DNA of 64,000 nucleotides from an uncultured Gammaproteobacteria bacterium (GTDB taxonomy: Bacteria > Pseudomonadota > Gammaproteobacteria > Eutrophobiales > Eutrophobiaceae): contig CATOTD010000004.1 of NCBI GenBank assembly GCA_951812995.1, positions 186,001 through 250,000 on the forward strand, read 5' to 3'. Below are positions 29,004 through 37,613 of the stretch, piece after piece; position 1 is the stretch's first letter, and each line of letters begins with the position of its first letter. The translations under genes and the position numbers were made by a program. Below the pieces are notes generated by a model, which made no database searches, had not been told where the DNA came from, and saw nothing but the letters and a program-made list of their open reading frames with translations.

Positions 29004-29947
29004 ATGAATATACCAATATTAGCCGAGACACTTTAAAGAAAAAGATACGATGTATAGCCTTTTGCGTACTTGTGATGATCCTGCATACGGCCAATGCCGC
29101 ATCGGTTGATGATCTGGTTCTGGCAGTATGGAAAGGCAAGACCGATGAGGTTGAGTCTATTCTTAGACAAGGTGTGGATGTCAACAAAGCTGGAAAGCCT
29201 GGTCTGACTGCATTGCACCTGGCAGCAGGAAACGGGCATGCCGAGATTGTAAGTCTGTTACGCGATAAAGGTGCCGATGGCAATCAAGTTGCTAAGCGTA
29301 AATCCAGTAGCGATGATGATGGGTCCGGTTTTTTTGGGGCCCTGTTGGGGGCGGTTGCTGATGCTGGTGTAGTTTATTTGGAAAACGAGCAAAAATTTGA
29401 CCAATATAGAGCACAGCTACGTCAGCAACAGCAACAGCAACAGCAGGCGGCAGAGCGGCAACGTCAACAAGCACAACAAGACCGCCAACAGGCGGCAGAG
29501 CGGCAACGTCAACAGATAGACGATTTCACCAATCAGGACATACAAGATTTCCACGTCAGCATAGACGGCGATTTGAATGTTTTGAAAATCTGCGTACGCG
29601 ACCATCAGTGTGAAGACGGGGACATAGTTCGAGTTACCGTTGACGGTTGGACTATCTTCCACGGCGAGATTGATAACGATTGGGATTGCATTGATTACCC
29701 AGCGAATATCGATGAGTCAGTTTATTACACATATTATAGCCATAGCGATGGAAAATCGTATGATGCGCATGAGCGATTATCGATAAACATGTATGCGGTC
29801 AATGGCACTGGGCACAAGGGAAATTGTTCGTATCAAGATGCTAATACCGGCGAGATTCGGGTGGAAGGATCAACGGTCCAAACCCAGACCTGGCAACATC
29901 GCGGTGGTGCTGGTTCCAGTGCAAGCATCTTTCTTATGAGGCAATAA
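29004..29947 (+). pseudogene. Secreted ankyrin-repeat protein with 5' frameshift
   Basis: An ideal ribosome-binding site (GGAGGGG, 8-base spacing) precedes ATG 29004, but that frame stops after MNIPILAETL. One base out of frame the sequence continues KKKIRCIAFCVLVMILHTANA, a perfect signal peptide, then ankyrin-like helices (DDLVLAVWKGKTDEVESILR, LTALHLAAGNGHAEIVSLLR), a Gln-rich repeat (QRQQAQQDRQQAAERQRQQ) and a C-terminal beta domain with four Cys. One missing T in the CTTTAAAG region explains it. A GTG start at 29072 would give 291 aa without full signal peptide. Function unknown. Confidence 0.7.
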
Positions 29948-29952
29948 TCGTG

Positions 29953-30234
29953 ATGTTTAAGCACTTAAAAATACTTACGAACAACAGCAGATTTCAGATG
30001 AGTTATATGAGTTATAACGCGGCGATACGGGCAGACTGGTGCGATGTTACTGGTGGTATAGCTCAGTTATCAACGGACACATAATCAGGACAACATAAGA
30101 AAGATGAGAAAAATTTCCTGCATAGTTTGGCCTCCAATGACGATACGGCAGTGATGTCGGCACTGTCCAAGGCCAGAGCCGAGCCGATGTCCTGCGCAGT
30201 GATTGGGAAAAAATTGAACACGATAGCAGGGTAG
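29953..30234 (+). pseudogene. Broken ORF of unknown function
   Basis: One frame runs from ATG 29953 (MFKHLKILTNNSRFQMSYMS) to a TAG at 30234 with a single TAA at 30082. The second part reads NFLHSLASNDDTAVMSALSK. The density of sense codons around one stop suggests a recently broken small gene, but no family is recognised. It follows the ankyrin gene by 5 bp. The remainder of 30235-30378 shows no coding signal. Confidence 0.35.
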
Positions 30235-30378
30235 CTATTTTACAATATGGCAAACAATGCCAAGCAACCACTAACGCACTGTATAGTGTTTGTGCTTATA
30301 GTAGTTATTGATCTGGATATATTTTTGCAAAATTAATGATGTTTGTGTATCTTTCTGCCTAGAGGAGAACAAATCAAA

Positions 30379-30612
30379 ATGATTAAATTAACACCCTATA
30401 AAACGATGTTTTACGGAGCAGGCTCTATTATGAGTCTCTACGAAATGCCAGTCTTGCGGGAAAGGGCCGCCTATGTAACAGACCCCGAAGAAATGGTAAG
30501 GCACGCCTGGGAGCAAACAGGTCAATCCATGTGGAAAGCACTAGGCGAGTACGAAAAGACACCAGAACAAAAAGATCCAGAAACAAGCACGAGTCGGATC
30601 AGAAGCGACTAA
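30379..30612 (+). CDS. Small protein of unknown function, 77 aa
   Basis: Starts at ATG 30379 behind GAGGAG (11-base spacing): MIKLTPYKTMFYGAGSIMSL, then a charged helical region (PEEMVRHAWEQTGQSMWKAL) and a polar tail. It is soluble and not recognised. Its 3' end overlaps the open frame of the next DUF2335 gene in the +1 frame, suggesting coupling or a frameshift joining both. Confidence 0.55.
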   Translation: MIKLTPYKTMFYGAGSIMSLYEMPVLRERAAYVTDPEEMVRHAWEQTGQSMWKALGEYEKTPEQKDPETSTSRIRSD

Positions 30613-30739
30613 TCACGAAAAGCGAGTCGTCGTTAGCCACCAAAGCAGTTCACTGGAGTTTTCTGACCCCATCCCGCCACCAGTAGCACTAGATGCGTAT
30701 GAACGCATACTGCCTGGTGCGGCGGAACGCATATTATCC

Positions 30740-30994
30740 ATGGCCGAGCAAAGCCACAGTTATGCGCACGAAATACAGAAAAAAGCTATGGATATAGACG
30801 ATAAATATCTCGAAACGTCGGGCAGGTATTTTTCAAAAGGGCAAATATTCGGTTTTATTATTGCACTATTTACAGTTGGTTGTGGCACCTATGCCGCTGT
30901 TAGTGGTGCTGAGATTGCAGGTAGCCTCATCGGGACTGGCGGCGTAGCCAGCTTAGTGGCCGTCTTTATACACGGCAGAAAATCAAGTTCATAG
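30740..30994 (+). CDS. DUF2335-type two-helix membrane protein
   Basis: The frame is open from 30545 to 30994 and encodes the DUF2335 hallmark PIPPPVALDAYERILPGAAE, followed by RILSMAEQSHSYAHEIQKKA and two transmembrane helices (IFGFIIALFTVGCGTYAAVS; GSLIGTGGVASLVAVFIHG). The first ATG, at 30740, lies after the PIPPP motif, so the annotated part lacks the conserved N-terminus. The true start may be non-canonical or the gene may be reached by frameshift from the 77-aa ORF. DUF2335 proteins are often found in phage-derived or mobile regions; their role is unknown. Confidence 0.6.
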   Translation: MAEQSHSYAHEIQKKAMDIDDKYLETSGRYFSKGQIFGFIIALFTVGCGTYAAVSGAEIAGSLIGTGGVASLVAVFIHGRKSSS

Positions 30995-31029
30995 ATATTG
31001 TTGGCTAGCCAAGTATATAAATCCCATTA

Positions 31030-32205
31030 TTATACGGTTACCGTTTTTTCAGCTTCTTTTGTAATCTTTTTAGAATTTTTCATATTTCTGAAAACCAGTG
31101 GTTTTTCGCCTACTTTGTGATGTGATTCTTGTTCGGCCAATTCCGCAATACGCGCTATATCCTCCAGCAAGGCCTGATGATGTGCTGATTTATCGCACAC
31201 TGGATCGGCATTGGCCGCATCACCAGTCATCATGAATGCCTGACAACGGCAACCACCAAAATCTTTTTCTTTCTCGTCGCAGGAACGACAAGGCTCTTTC
31301 ATCCAGCCAAAGCCACGGAAGTGATTGAAGCCAGGTGAATCGTGCCAAATATCAGCAATGCTGAAATCCTTGACATTTGGAAATTCGATAGGTAATTGCC
31401 CTGCTTCATGGCAGGGCAGGGCCGTGCCATCTGGCGCAATAGTGAGAAAAATAGATCCCCAACCATTCATGCAAGGCTTTGGCCTGTTTTCAAAATAATC
31501 CGGAATAACATAGATGATTCTCGATTTTCCCTTCATCTTTTCCTGATATTCTTTAGCCACGATCTCAGCGTTTGCTAATTGTTCCCGCGTCGGCAACAGT
31601 TGATCGACATTGACGCGTGACCAGCCATAGTATTGCGTACTGGCAAGTTCTACATAATCGGCATTTAGTTCGACCGTCATTTCAAGAATATCCCGGATCT
31701 GATCGATGTTTTTTCGATGAATGACAATATTTAAAACCATCGGATATTCATATTCTTTTACTATGCGTGCCATCTCCTTTTTATGTTGAAAAGTTTTAGT
31801 GCCACCCAGAAAATTATTTAATTCTTCATCACTGGCTTGAAAGCTGATTTGTATATGATCCAGCCCCGCCTCCTTAAAGCGTTTCACGCGCGCTTCATCC
31901 ATGCCAACACCAGAAGTAATTAAATTAGTGTAGTATCCAAGCCGCCTTGCTTCCTGAATAAGCGTTTCAAGATCAGGGCGCACTAATGGTTCACCGCCTG
32001 AAAAACCGAGTTGTGTTGCGCCCATTTTCCTGGCTTGCTGCATAACGCGGATCCAGTCTTCCGTGGTCAGTTCATTTTGGTACTTTGCTATCTCCAGCGG
32101 ATTTGAACAATAGGGGCACTGCAGTGGGCATCGATAAGTCAATTCGGCGAGTAACCACAAAGGTGGCGTTAATTCATTTTTTGTTTCTAATCCAGCCTGT
32201 ATCAT
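31030..32205 (-). CDS. pqqE: PQQ biosynthesis radical SAM enzyme PqqE
   Basis: Forms the Glu-Tyr carbon-carbon crosslink in the PqqA peptide, the first step of PQQ synthesis. The 391-aa protein has the radical SAM motif CPLQCPYC (Cys26, Cys30, Cys33), the SAM-binding [14 protein letters not shown], and SPASM auxiliary cluster cysteines near the C-terminus ([32 protein letters not shown]). Its start overlaps the end of pqqD by 32 bp with GGAGG inside pqqD. It is the last gene of a pqqB-C-D-E operon. Confidence 0.96.
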   Translation of the reverse strand: MIQAGLETKNELTPPLWLLAELTYRCPLQCPYCSNPLEIAKYQNELTTEDWIRVMQQARKMGATQLGFSGGEPLVRPDLETLIQEARRLGYYTNLITSGVGMDEARVKRFKEAGLDHIQISFQASDEELNNFLGGTKTFQHKKEMARIVKEYEYPMVLNIVIHRKNIDQIRDILEMTVELNADYVELASTQYYGWSRVNVDQLLPTREQLANAEIVAKEYQEKMKGKSRIIYVIPDYFENRPKPCMNGWGSIFLTIAPDGTALPCHEAGQLPIEFPNVKDFSIADIWHDSPGFNHFRGFGWMKEPCRSCDEKEKDFGGCRCQAFMMTGDAANADPVCDKSAHHQALLEDIARIAELAEQESHHKVGEKPLVFRNMKNSKKITKEAEKTVTV

Positions 32206-32449
32206 AAGCTACCTCCAGGAATTTTATGACATCGCTTTCCAGATCGTCTTCCAGGAAAGCCGTTTCAAGATCTTTGATAATAGCATCGACAGCAGTTTGA
32301 CCATCAACACGTTTCATAATTTCGCCCGCACTGGTACTTAGTTTAACCATGCCTTCAGGATATAATACAACATAGCAGTTCTGTACTGCTTCCCATTGGA
32401 CGCGGAAGGTAGGTGCCACTTCTGGTATGTCAGACGGGCTTATATTCAT
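32174..32449 (-). CDS. pqqD: PQQ biosynthesis peptide chaperone PqqD
   Basis: A 91-aa RiPP-recognition-element protein that binds PqqA and presents it to PqqE. The sequence [20 protein letters not shown] followed by [20 protein letters not shown] matches the winged-helix PqqD fold, and [10 protein letters not shown] is the usual C-terminal helix. It is 3 bp after pqqC and overlaps pqqE, indicating one polycistronic message. Confidence 0.95.
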   Translation of the reverse strand: MNISPSDIPEVAPTFRVQWEAVQNCYVVLYPEGMVKLSTSAGEIMKRVDGQTAVDAIIKDLETAFLEDDLESDVIKFLEVAYDTGWIRNKK

Positions 32450-32452
32450 AAT

Positions 32453-33172
32453 TCAGCAGTTATAAAACGGGGGCTTTTTCTCGATATAGGCCATCCACAT
32501 GCTGTCGAGCATGCTCCATAATATGTCGAGTTTGAATTGCAAAAGTCCAAGTGCGTGTTCCTGTTGCGAGCGGGTCTTGAAATGATCAAGCGTTATTTGC
32601 AAACCATGCTCAACATCGCGCCGCGCTTCAGTCAAACGTTTTCTGAAATAGGCATAGCCGTTTTTATCTATCCATGGATAGATTTCTGGCCAGTTATCGA
32701 GCCGTTTTTGATGAATTTTAGGCGCGAACAATTCTGTTAGAGAGGAGCTTGCCGCTTCCTGCCATGTCGCCCGTCGGGCAAAATTCAGATAAGCGTCAAT
32801 GGCGAATTTCACACCTGGCAAGACATGCTCATAAGAAAGCGTTTCTGCGCGGCTTAACCCAACCGCCTCGGCTAATTGTAGCCATGCTTCAATACCCCCA
32901 TCCTCACCTTCTACACCATCGTGATCAATGATGCGCTGCACCCACAACCTGCGCGTATCACGATCTGAACAGTTGGCCATGATGGCCGCATCTTTTACCG
33001 GGATAGTGGTTTGATAATAAAAACGATTGGCAACCCAACCCTGCACGGCTTCTTTGTCCAGACCGCCCTCGTTCATCAGGATATGAAAATCATGGTTGAT
33101 ATGGTAATACTTTTCCTTGGCGCGAAGCTGCGCTTCAAATTCTGCGCGTGTCCAGGGTGTTGTTGTTGTCAT
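32453..33172 (-). CDS. pqqC: Pyrroloquinoline-quinone synthase PqqC
   Basis: Catalyses the last step, ring closure and eight-electron oxidation of AHQQ to PQQ, without a cofactor. The 239-aa all-helical protein shows family segments [40 protein letters not shown] and [19 protein letters not shown], and ends with a hydrophobic tail ([20 protein letters not shown]). It lies 18 bp after pqqB. Confidence 0.96.
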   Translation of the reverse strand: MTTTTPWTRAEFEAQLRAKEKYYHINHDFHILMNEGGLDKEAVQGWVANRFYYQTTIPVKDAAIMANCSDRDTRRLWVQRIIDHDGVEGEDGGIEAWLQLAEAVGLSRAETLSYEHVLPGVKFAIDAYLNFARRATWQEAASSSLTELFAPKIHQKRLDNWPEIYPWIDKNGYAYFRKRLTEARRDVEHGLQITLDHFKTRSQQEHALGLLQFKLDILWSMLDSMWMAYIEKKPPFYNC

Positions 33173-33190
33173 TAATAATCCAGCACGGGG

Positions 33191-34105
33191 CTATAGGTGA
33201 ATATCCATGCCATCAAAAGACACTTCGATACCAAGATCATCAAGCTGCTTTCTCTCATCGGAATCTTCGTCAAGTATTGGATTGGTGTTATTGATATGGA
33301 TCAATATCTTGCGCGGTTTATCCAGACTACTGAGTGTGTCCTTGATACCACCCTTACTTGATTGATCCAAATGCCCCATTTCACTGGCCAATTTATCGCT
33401 GATCCCATGGCGCGACATTTCATCGTTGGTCCATACGGTACCATCGATCAGTACGACATCCGCATTTTTCATATAGTCGTAGACATGATCTTCAATAACA
33501 CCCAATCCAGGCGCATAAAAAAGATGCTTGCCGGTTGCTGTGTCTTCAACTTTGTAACCCACATTATCGCCTGGTACAGTATTATGTCTATGTGGCGAAT
33601 AGGGCGGTGCTTCGCTTTTAAGCGGCACTGCGGTAAAGATTAGGTTATCCGCTTTTGGAATCGTGAACGGTGTTTGATCAGTGCCGACTTCATGCCAATT
33701 CACGCCACGGAAATGTCCCAATATATTGAACAGCGGATAACCCGTCGTCATATCTTCGTAGACACTCTTTGTACAATAGACATCCCAGGGTTTGTCGTGT
33801 TCACGGAGAATGATAAGGCCAGTCGCATGATCAATCTGGCCATCACACAGAATAATTGAGCAAATCCCGGTATCGCGTACTTGACGTGCTGGCTGTAATG
33901 GCGGAAATGATTCAATTTGAGCACGGATATCAGGTGAGGCATTAAATAATACCCAATCCACACCATTGCCGCTGATTGTTATTGAAGACTGTGTCCGCGC
34001 CGAGCTGTTGATAGTCCCCGCCCGCAGTCGCGCACAGTTATCACAATTACAATTCCATTGCGGAAAACCGCCGCCTGCACCCGTGCCTAATAAATGGATA
34101 CGCAT
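33191..34105 (-). CDS. pqqB: PQQ biosynthesis metallo-beta-lactamase-fold protein PqqB
   Basis: A 304-aa protein of the metallo-beta-lactamase fold proposed to hydroxylate the crosslinked tyrosine on the way to AHQQ. Hallmarks are MRIHLLGTGAGGGFPQWNCN with CNCDNC, DGQIDHATGLIILREHDKPW and GHLDQSSKGGIKDTL. It is the first gene of the operon. pqqA, usually just upstream, is not found on either strand between 34106 and 34376. Confidence 0.95.
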   Translation of the reverse strand: MRIHLLGTGAGGGFPQWNCNCDNCARLRAGTINSSARTQSSITISGNGVDWVLFNASPDIRAQIESFPPLQPARQVRDTGICSIILCDGQIDHATGLIILREHDKPWDVYCTKSVYEDMTTGYPLFNILGHFRGVNWHEVGTDQTPFTIPKADNLIFTAVPLKSEAPPYSPHRHNTVPGDNVGYKVEDTATGKHLFYAPGLGVIEDHVYDYMKNADVVLIDGTVWTNDEMSRHGISDKLASEMGHLDQSSKGGIKDTLSSLDKPRKILIHINNTNPILDEDSDERKQLDDLGIEVSFDGMDIHL

Positions 34106-34376
34106 AATTTTTTATCAGTGAACCTTCTTGAAATTAATGTTATGCAACACTACATCCGAGACCAGAGCGATAATCGTGCCATCACCATCTTATAAAAAAT
34201 AAAAGTAATATAAAACAATAAAATAAATTAAGCATTTAAATTATTTTTTATAAAATATTGACCACTCTGACTCAAGTTTTAATGTCTCAATTTATTGAGT
34301 GTGGTTTATATCAGCCATTTTCAATATTAAAAAAGAACGCTATTATAAACCATTGCCTGCTTATAATGTACTGGCA
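34106..34376. other. Divergent promoter region, pqqB / DHPS-like gene
   Basis: AT-rich. No PqqA-like peptide with the Glu-x3-Tyr motif is encoded in any frame here. The only notable frame on the minus strand is a short one ending ...INFKKVH before a TGA at about 34113, with a stop close upstream. Confidence 0.5.
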
Positions 34377-35849
34377 ATGCAAACCAGAATGCAAAGACAT
34401 ATCCTTTTTCTAACCGGCAGGCTGGCCGAAAAACGTCTACGACATGTGCTTGATGAAATGGCACCGACTGATTTTACCTACGAGGTTCGCGATATCGGTG
34501 TCAGCGTGGCCGCCTTGATGACGGCACAGATGATTGCCCGCCGCATCACGGACTTAGATGGCATCGATCAAGTGATAGTCCCGGGGTTGTGTCGTGGTGA
34601 TTTGTCCGCGACTTCTGCCGCACTCGGCGTTGAATGTATCAGGGGAACCGTGGACTTGAAAGACCTGCCCGCCTTTTTTGGACGGGATTGTAAACCACTC
34701 GATCTCAGTCGCTATGATGTTGAGATATTTGCAGAAATTGCCGATGCGCCGCTGATCAGTATCGACAATATACTCAAACGTGCTGAAAAATTCAGTCGTG
34801 ACGGGGCTAATGTGATTGATATTGGTTGTTTGCCGGACACACCGTTTTTACATTTAGAAGAGACTGTACAAGCATTGCATGAGGCGGGATTCAAGATCAG
34901 TGTTGACTCGCTTGCAGCAGATGATTTATTACGCGGTGGTCGTGCTGGGGCTGATTATTTACTCAGTTTGAAAGAAACGACGCTGTGGATAGCCGAAGAA
35001 GTGGATTCCATACCCGTATTGATACCGGAACATCATACTGATATGTCGTCACTCTATCAGGCCATAGAACACTATGGGGCAACAGGCCGTCCGTTTTATG
35101 CCGATCCAATACTTGATCCAATACACTTTGGCTTTACTGAATCGATAGTCCGCTATCATGTGTTACGACAAAATTGTCCAGATATAAAAATCATGATGGG
35201 GGTAGGTAATCTCACCGAACTCACTGAAGCCGATACGACCGGCATCAATGCCATATTATTTGGGTTGATATCTGAAATGCACTTGAATGCTGTCTTGACA
35301 ACCGAGGTCAGCCCGCATTGTCGTTCCGCAGTGCGCGAAGCTGATGCGGCAAGGCGCATGATGTATGCTGCACGGGCAGACAAGTGCTTGCCAAAAGGTC
35401 TGGACAGTGCCTTATTGGGGATGCATGCGCGCAAACCATTTCCCTATAGTGCAGAAGAGATCAACGAATTTTATCAAGCGGTCAGGGATCCTGGTTATCG
35501 AATACAGCTGAGCGAAGAGGGGATACACGTCTATAATCGTGCCGGTATCAATACGCATACAAACCCCTTTGATCTATTCCCCAAGCTCGATTTGCTACAA
35601 GATGATGCCCCCCATGCGTTTTACATGGGTGTAGAATTGGCCAAGGCTCAGGTGGCCTGGCAATTAGGTAAAAATTACATGCAGGACGAGGAACTAGACT
35701 GGGGCGCATGTGTTGATACAAAAACAGATGCGCAAAAAGATCATGACTCCCGAGCGGCACACACAATGCGAGAACAACGCAAAGACGCTATGGCATATAA
35801 GCCTGCGGGCAGTACCTTACAGGCCAGTCGGCGTAAAAAAAGCCGATGA
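34377..35849 (+). CDS. DHPS-like protein of C1-cofactor synthesis (DUF6513 type)
   Basis: A 490-aa protein related to dihydropteroate synthases of archaea and methylotrophs and probably involved in making tetrahydromethanopterin. The N-terminal third is a separate domain (HILFLTGRLAEKRLRHVLDE; QVIVPGLCRGDLSATSAALG). The DHPS barrel follows (KRAEKFSRDGANVIDIGCLP, FKISVDSLAADDLLRGGRAG, IMMGVGNLTELTEADTTGIN). ATG 34377 or 34389 is the probable start; the upstream GTG frame is AT-rich. It overlaps the DUF447 gene by 4 bp. It is not the folate enzyme, which is folP at 28035. Confidence 0.85.
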   Translation: MQTRMQRHILFLTGRLAEKRLRHVLDEMAPTDFTYEVRDIGVSVAALMTAQMIARRITDLDGIDQVIVPGLCRGDLSATSAALGVECIRGTVDLKDLPAFFGRDCKPLDLSRYDVEIFAEIADAPLISIDNILKRAEKFSRDGANVIDIGCLPDTPFLHLEETVQALHEAGFKISVDSLAADDLLRGGRAGADYLLSLKETTLWIAEEVDSIPVLIPEHHTDMSSLYQAIEHYGATGRPFYADPILDPIHFGFTESIVRYHVLRQNCPDIKIMMGVGNLTELTEADTTGINAILFGLISEMHLNAVLTTEVSPHCRSAVREADAARRMMYAARADKCLPKGLDSALLGMHARKPFPYSAEEINEFYQAVRDPGYRIQLSEEGIHVYNRAGINTHTNPFDLFPKLDLLQDDAPHAFYMGVELAKAQVAWQLGKNYMQDEELDWGACVDTKTDAQKDHDSRAAHTMREQRKDAMAYKPAGSTLQASRRKKSR

Positions 35850-36421
35850 TCAAAGAAGTGATTGTGACAACCAGCAATGCAGATGGCACAACGCATATCG
35901 CCCCGATGGGTATTCGTGAGGAAGCCGATTTGATCATAATTGCCCCCTTTAGACCATCGGCAACGCTGGACAATATTCAGCGTAACAAAACGGCCGTTAT
36001 CAATTATATCGATGATGTTCGGATTTTTGCTGGCTGTCTGACTGGACGTAATAAATGGCCATTATTGCCAACCGAAAAAATTAAAGAACATCGACTGGCT
36101 ACGGCATTGAGCCATGCTGAACTACAATTACAGCGATCTTACGATGATGAATTGCGACCACGATTTTATTGTCAGGCGATTCATGAAAAAATTCATAAGC
36201 CGTTTAGGGGATTCAACCGCGCTCAAGCGGCCGTGTTAGAAACAGCGATACTGGTGAGTCGATTGCCTATGCTCGCAGATGAAAAAATAGATCAAGAAAT
36301 CGCCTACTTGACTATTGCTGTAGATAAAACAGCCGGTGAGAATGAAAAAATTGCATGGGGATGGTTAATGGACAAGATCAGGGAATATCGACTGGAAACA
36401 CGCAAGGACAAGATGGCATGA
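35846..36421 (+). CDS. DUF447 family protein
   Basis: A 191-aa flavin-reductase-like split-barrel protein (IKEVIVTTSNADGTTHIAPM, EEADLIIIAPFRPSATLDNI, VINYIDDVRIFAGCLTG). DUF447 proteins occur in methanogens and H4MPT-dependent methylotrophs beside cofactor genes; the biochemical function is unproven. The 4-bp overlaps with the DHPS-like gene upstream and mfnB downstream indicate tight coupling in a three-gene operon. Confidence 0.85.
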   Translation: MIKEVIVTTSNADGTTHIAPMGIREEADLIIIAPFRPSATLDNIQRNKTAVINYIDDVRIFAGCLTGRNKWPLLPTEKIKEHRLATALSHAELQLQRSYDDELRPRFYCQAIHEKIHKPFRGFNRAQAAVLETAILVSRLPMLADEKIDQEIAYLTIAVDKTAGENEKIAWGWLMDKIREYRLETRKDKMA

Positions 36422-37095
36422 CCGGCATGTTGGCAAGTGTCGTGTCTGTTGCAGAGGCTGAGATCGCGCTCAAACATGGCGTTGATATTATCGATTTAAA
36501 AAATCCCCATGCAGGTGCTCTCGGTGCGCTTGATACAACGACTGTAACAAAGATTGTAAGGTCAATTAATAGAGCGATATTGACAAGTGCCACCAGCGGT
36601 GATGTTGCACCTGATGATCCGCAGCTTTTGGAAATAATCACTCAAATGGCCGCAACAGGTGTGGATATAGTCAAAGTAGGTTTGTTTGAAACACGACCAA
36701 CAGCGCATTTCATGGCCACGCTAAAAAAAGCCGCCGCACAAAAAATTAAGCTGGTCGTTGTCATCTTTGCCGAGAATTACAGGGGCAGTGAATCGTATGC
36801 GCCATTATTGATGACGGGTATCAGCGGCATTATGTTGGATACAAAAAACAAAACCAGCAAACACTTGCGCGATCTAATACATGATAAAGACCTTGGCGAA
36901 TTTGTTAGAATAATGATCAGGCAACAACTGTTGACCGGTTTAGCAGGTTCGCTACGATATACAGATGTTGCGCGTTTATTGATGCTAAACCCGGATTATC
37001 TTGGCTTTCGTGGTGCGCTTTGTTCAGACAATAATCGCATCAGGGAGATTGATCCCGGCAAACTAAAACGTATCAGAAAAGCGATACCGCGATAA
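36418..37095 (+). CDS. mfnB: (5-formylfuran-3-yl)methyl phosphate synthase MfnB
   Basis: Converts two glyceraldehyde-3-phosphate molecules to the furan precursor of methanofuran-type cofactors. From ATG 36418 (overlapping the DUF447 stop) the protein is 225 aa: MLASVVSVAEAEIALKHGVD, the phosphate and lysine region DIIDLKNPHAGALGALDTTT, DIVKVGLFE with a conserved Lys, and a C-terminal GFRGALCSDNNR. Length and motifs agree with the archaeal enzyme. It indicates a methanofuran-like cofactor for formaldehyde oxidation. Confidence 0.92.
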   Translation: MTGMLASVVSVAEAEIALKHGVDIIDLKNPHAGALGALDTTTVTKIVRSINRAILTSATSGDVAPDDPQLLEIITQMAATGVDIVKVGLFETRPTAHFMATLKKAAAQKIKLVVVIFAENYRGSESYAPLLMTGISGIMLDTKNKTSKHLRDLIHDKDLGEFVRIMIRQQLLTGLAGSLRYTDVARLLMLNPDYLGFRGALCSDNNRIREIDPGKLKRIRKAIPR

Positions 37096-37138
37096 AACAT
37101 TATCGATCATGCCTTAAATATAAAGAGGAGAAATTGCA

Positions 37139-37528
37139 ATGACACAGTGGCGTAAAAAAGGAAAAGACGAAACCTATACTGAAGATGCAATCGAAGCGCG
37201 TCTAAAAGAAACACTGCCAAACTGGTACTACGAAGGCGGTTGGATTCGACGTAAATATAAAACAAGCGGCTGGAAAGCAACGCTCATGGTTGTCAATACC
37301 GTGGGGCATTTAGCAGAGTCTGCCTGGCATCATCCGGATCTTGCAGTGTCATACGCCTTTGTCATTGTAAAGCTGATGAATCATGCCGCTAAAGGCATCA
37401 CGGATAAGGATTTTGAATTGGCGCTGAAGATTGAAGAAGTCGTCCAGTGGCAACCGGGCTTAAACGAGGACAGTGCCCTTGACGGGACACCAGATGATGC
37501 CCGATTTAAATATATAAAGCACGATTGA
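37139..37528 (+). CDS. Pterin-4a-carbinolamine dehydratase
   Basis: A 129-aa protein with the family motif SAWHHPDLAVSYAFVIVKLM (the two His of the active site) and the substrate loop WYYEGGWIRRKYKTSGWKAT. It dehydrates 4a-hydroxy-tetrahydropterins. Located 43 bp after mfnB behind AAAGAGGAG, it may act in pterin repair for the tetrahydromethanopterin or molybdopterin pathways; no aromatic amino-acid hydroxylase is seen here. The extended C-terminus (DEDSALDGTP-like acidic tail) is longer than in PhhB. Confidence 0.9.
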   Translation: MTQWRKKGKDETYTEDAIEARLKETLPNWYYEGGWIRRKYKTSGWKATLMVVNTVGHLAESAWHHPDLAVSYAFVIVKLMNHAAKGITDKDFELALKIEEVVQWQPGLNEDSALDGTPDDARFKYIKHD

Positions 37529-37564
37529 TGCCGGTCGAGACTTTTCTACTAAAGCACTAAGCAA

Positions 37565-37613
37565 CCCAGTTCGAGCTGGCTTGACCCACGACCAGCTCGA
37601 CCTCGCCCGATCT
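37565..37613. repeat. Pentamer array P3, left part
   Basis: About 50 bp of degenerate five-base units (CCCAG, TTCGAGCTGG, CTTGACC, GACCTCG) end at IS5-A copy 4. The first and last bases match those of the segment beyond the IS, as if both were target copies (see findings). Confidence 0.65.

Noticed and set aside
30050..30090. tRNA-like text GGTGGTATAGCTCAGTTATCAA
   Set aside because: It resembles a tRNA 5' half, but no anticodon arm or T arm follows and an open frame runs through it.
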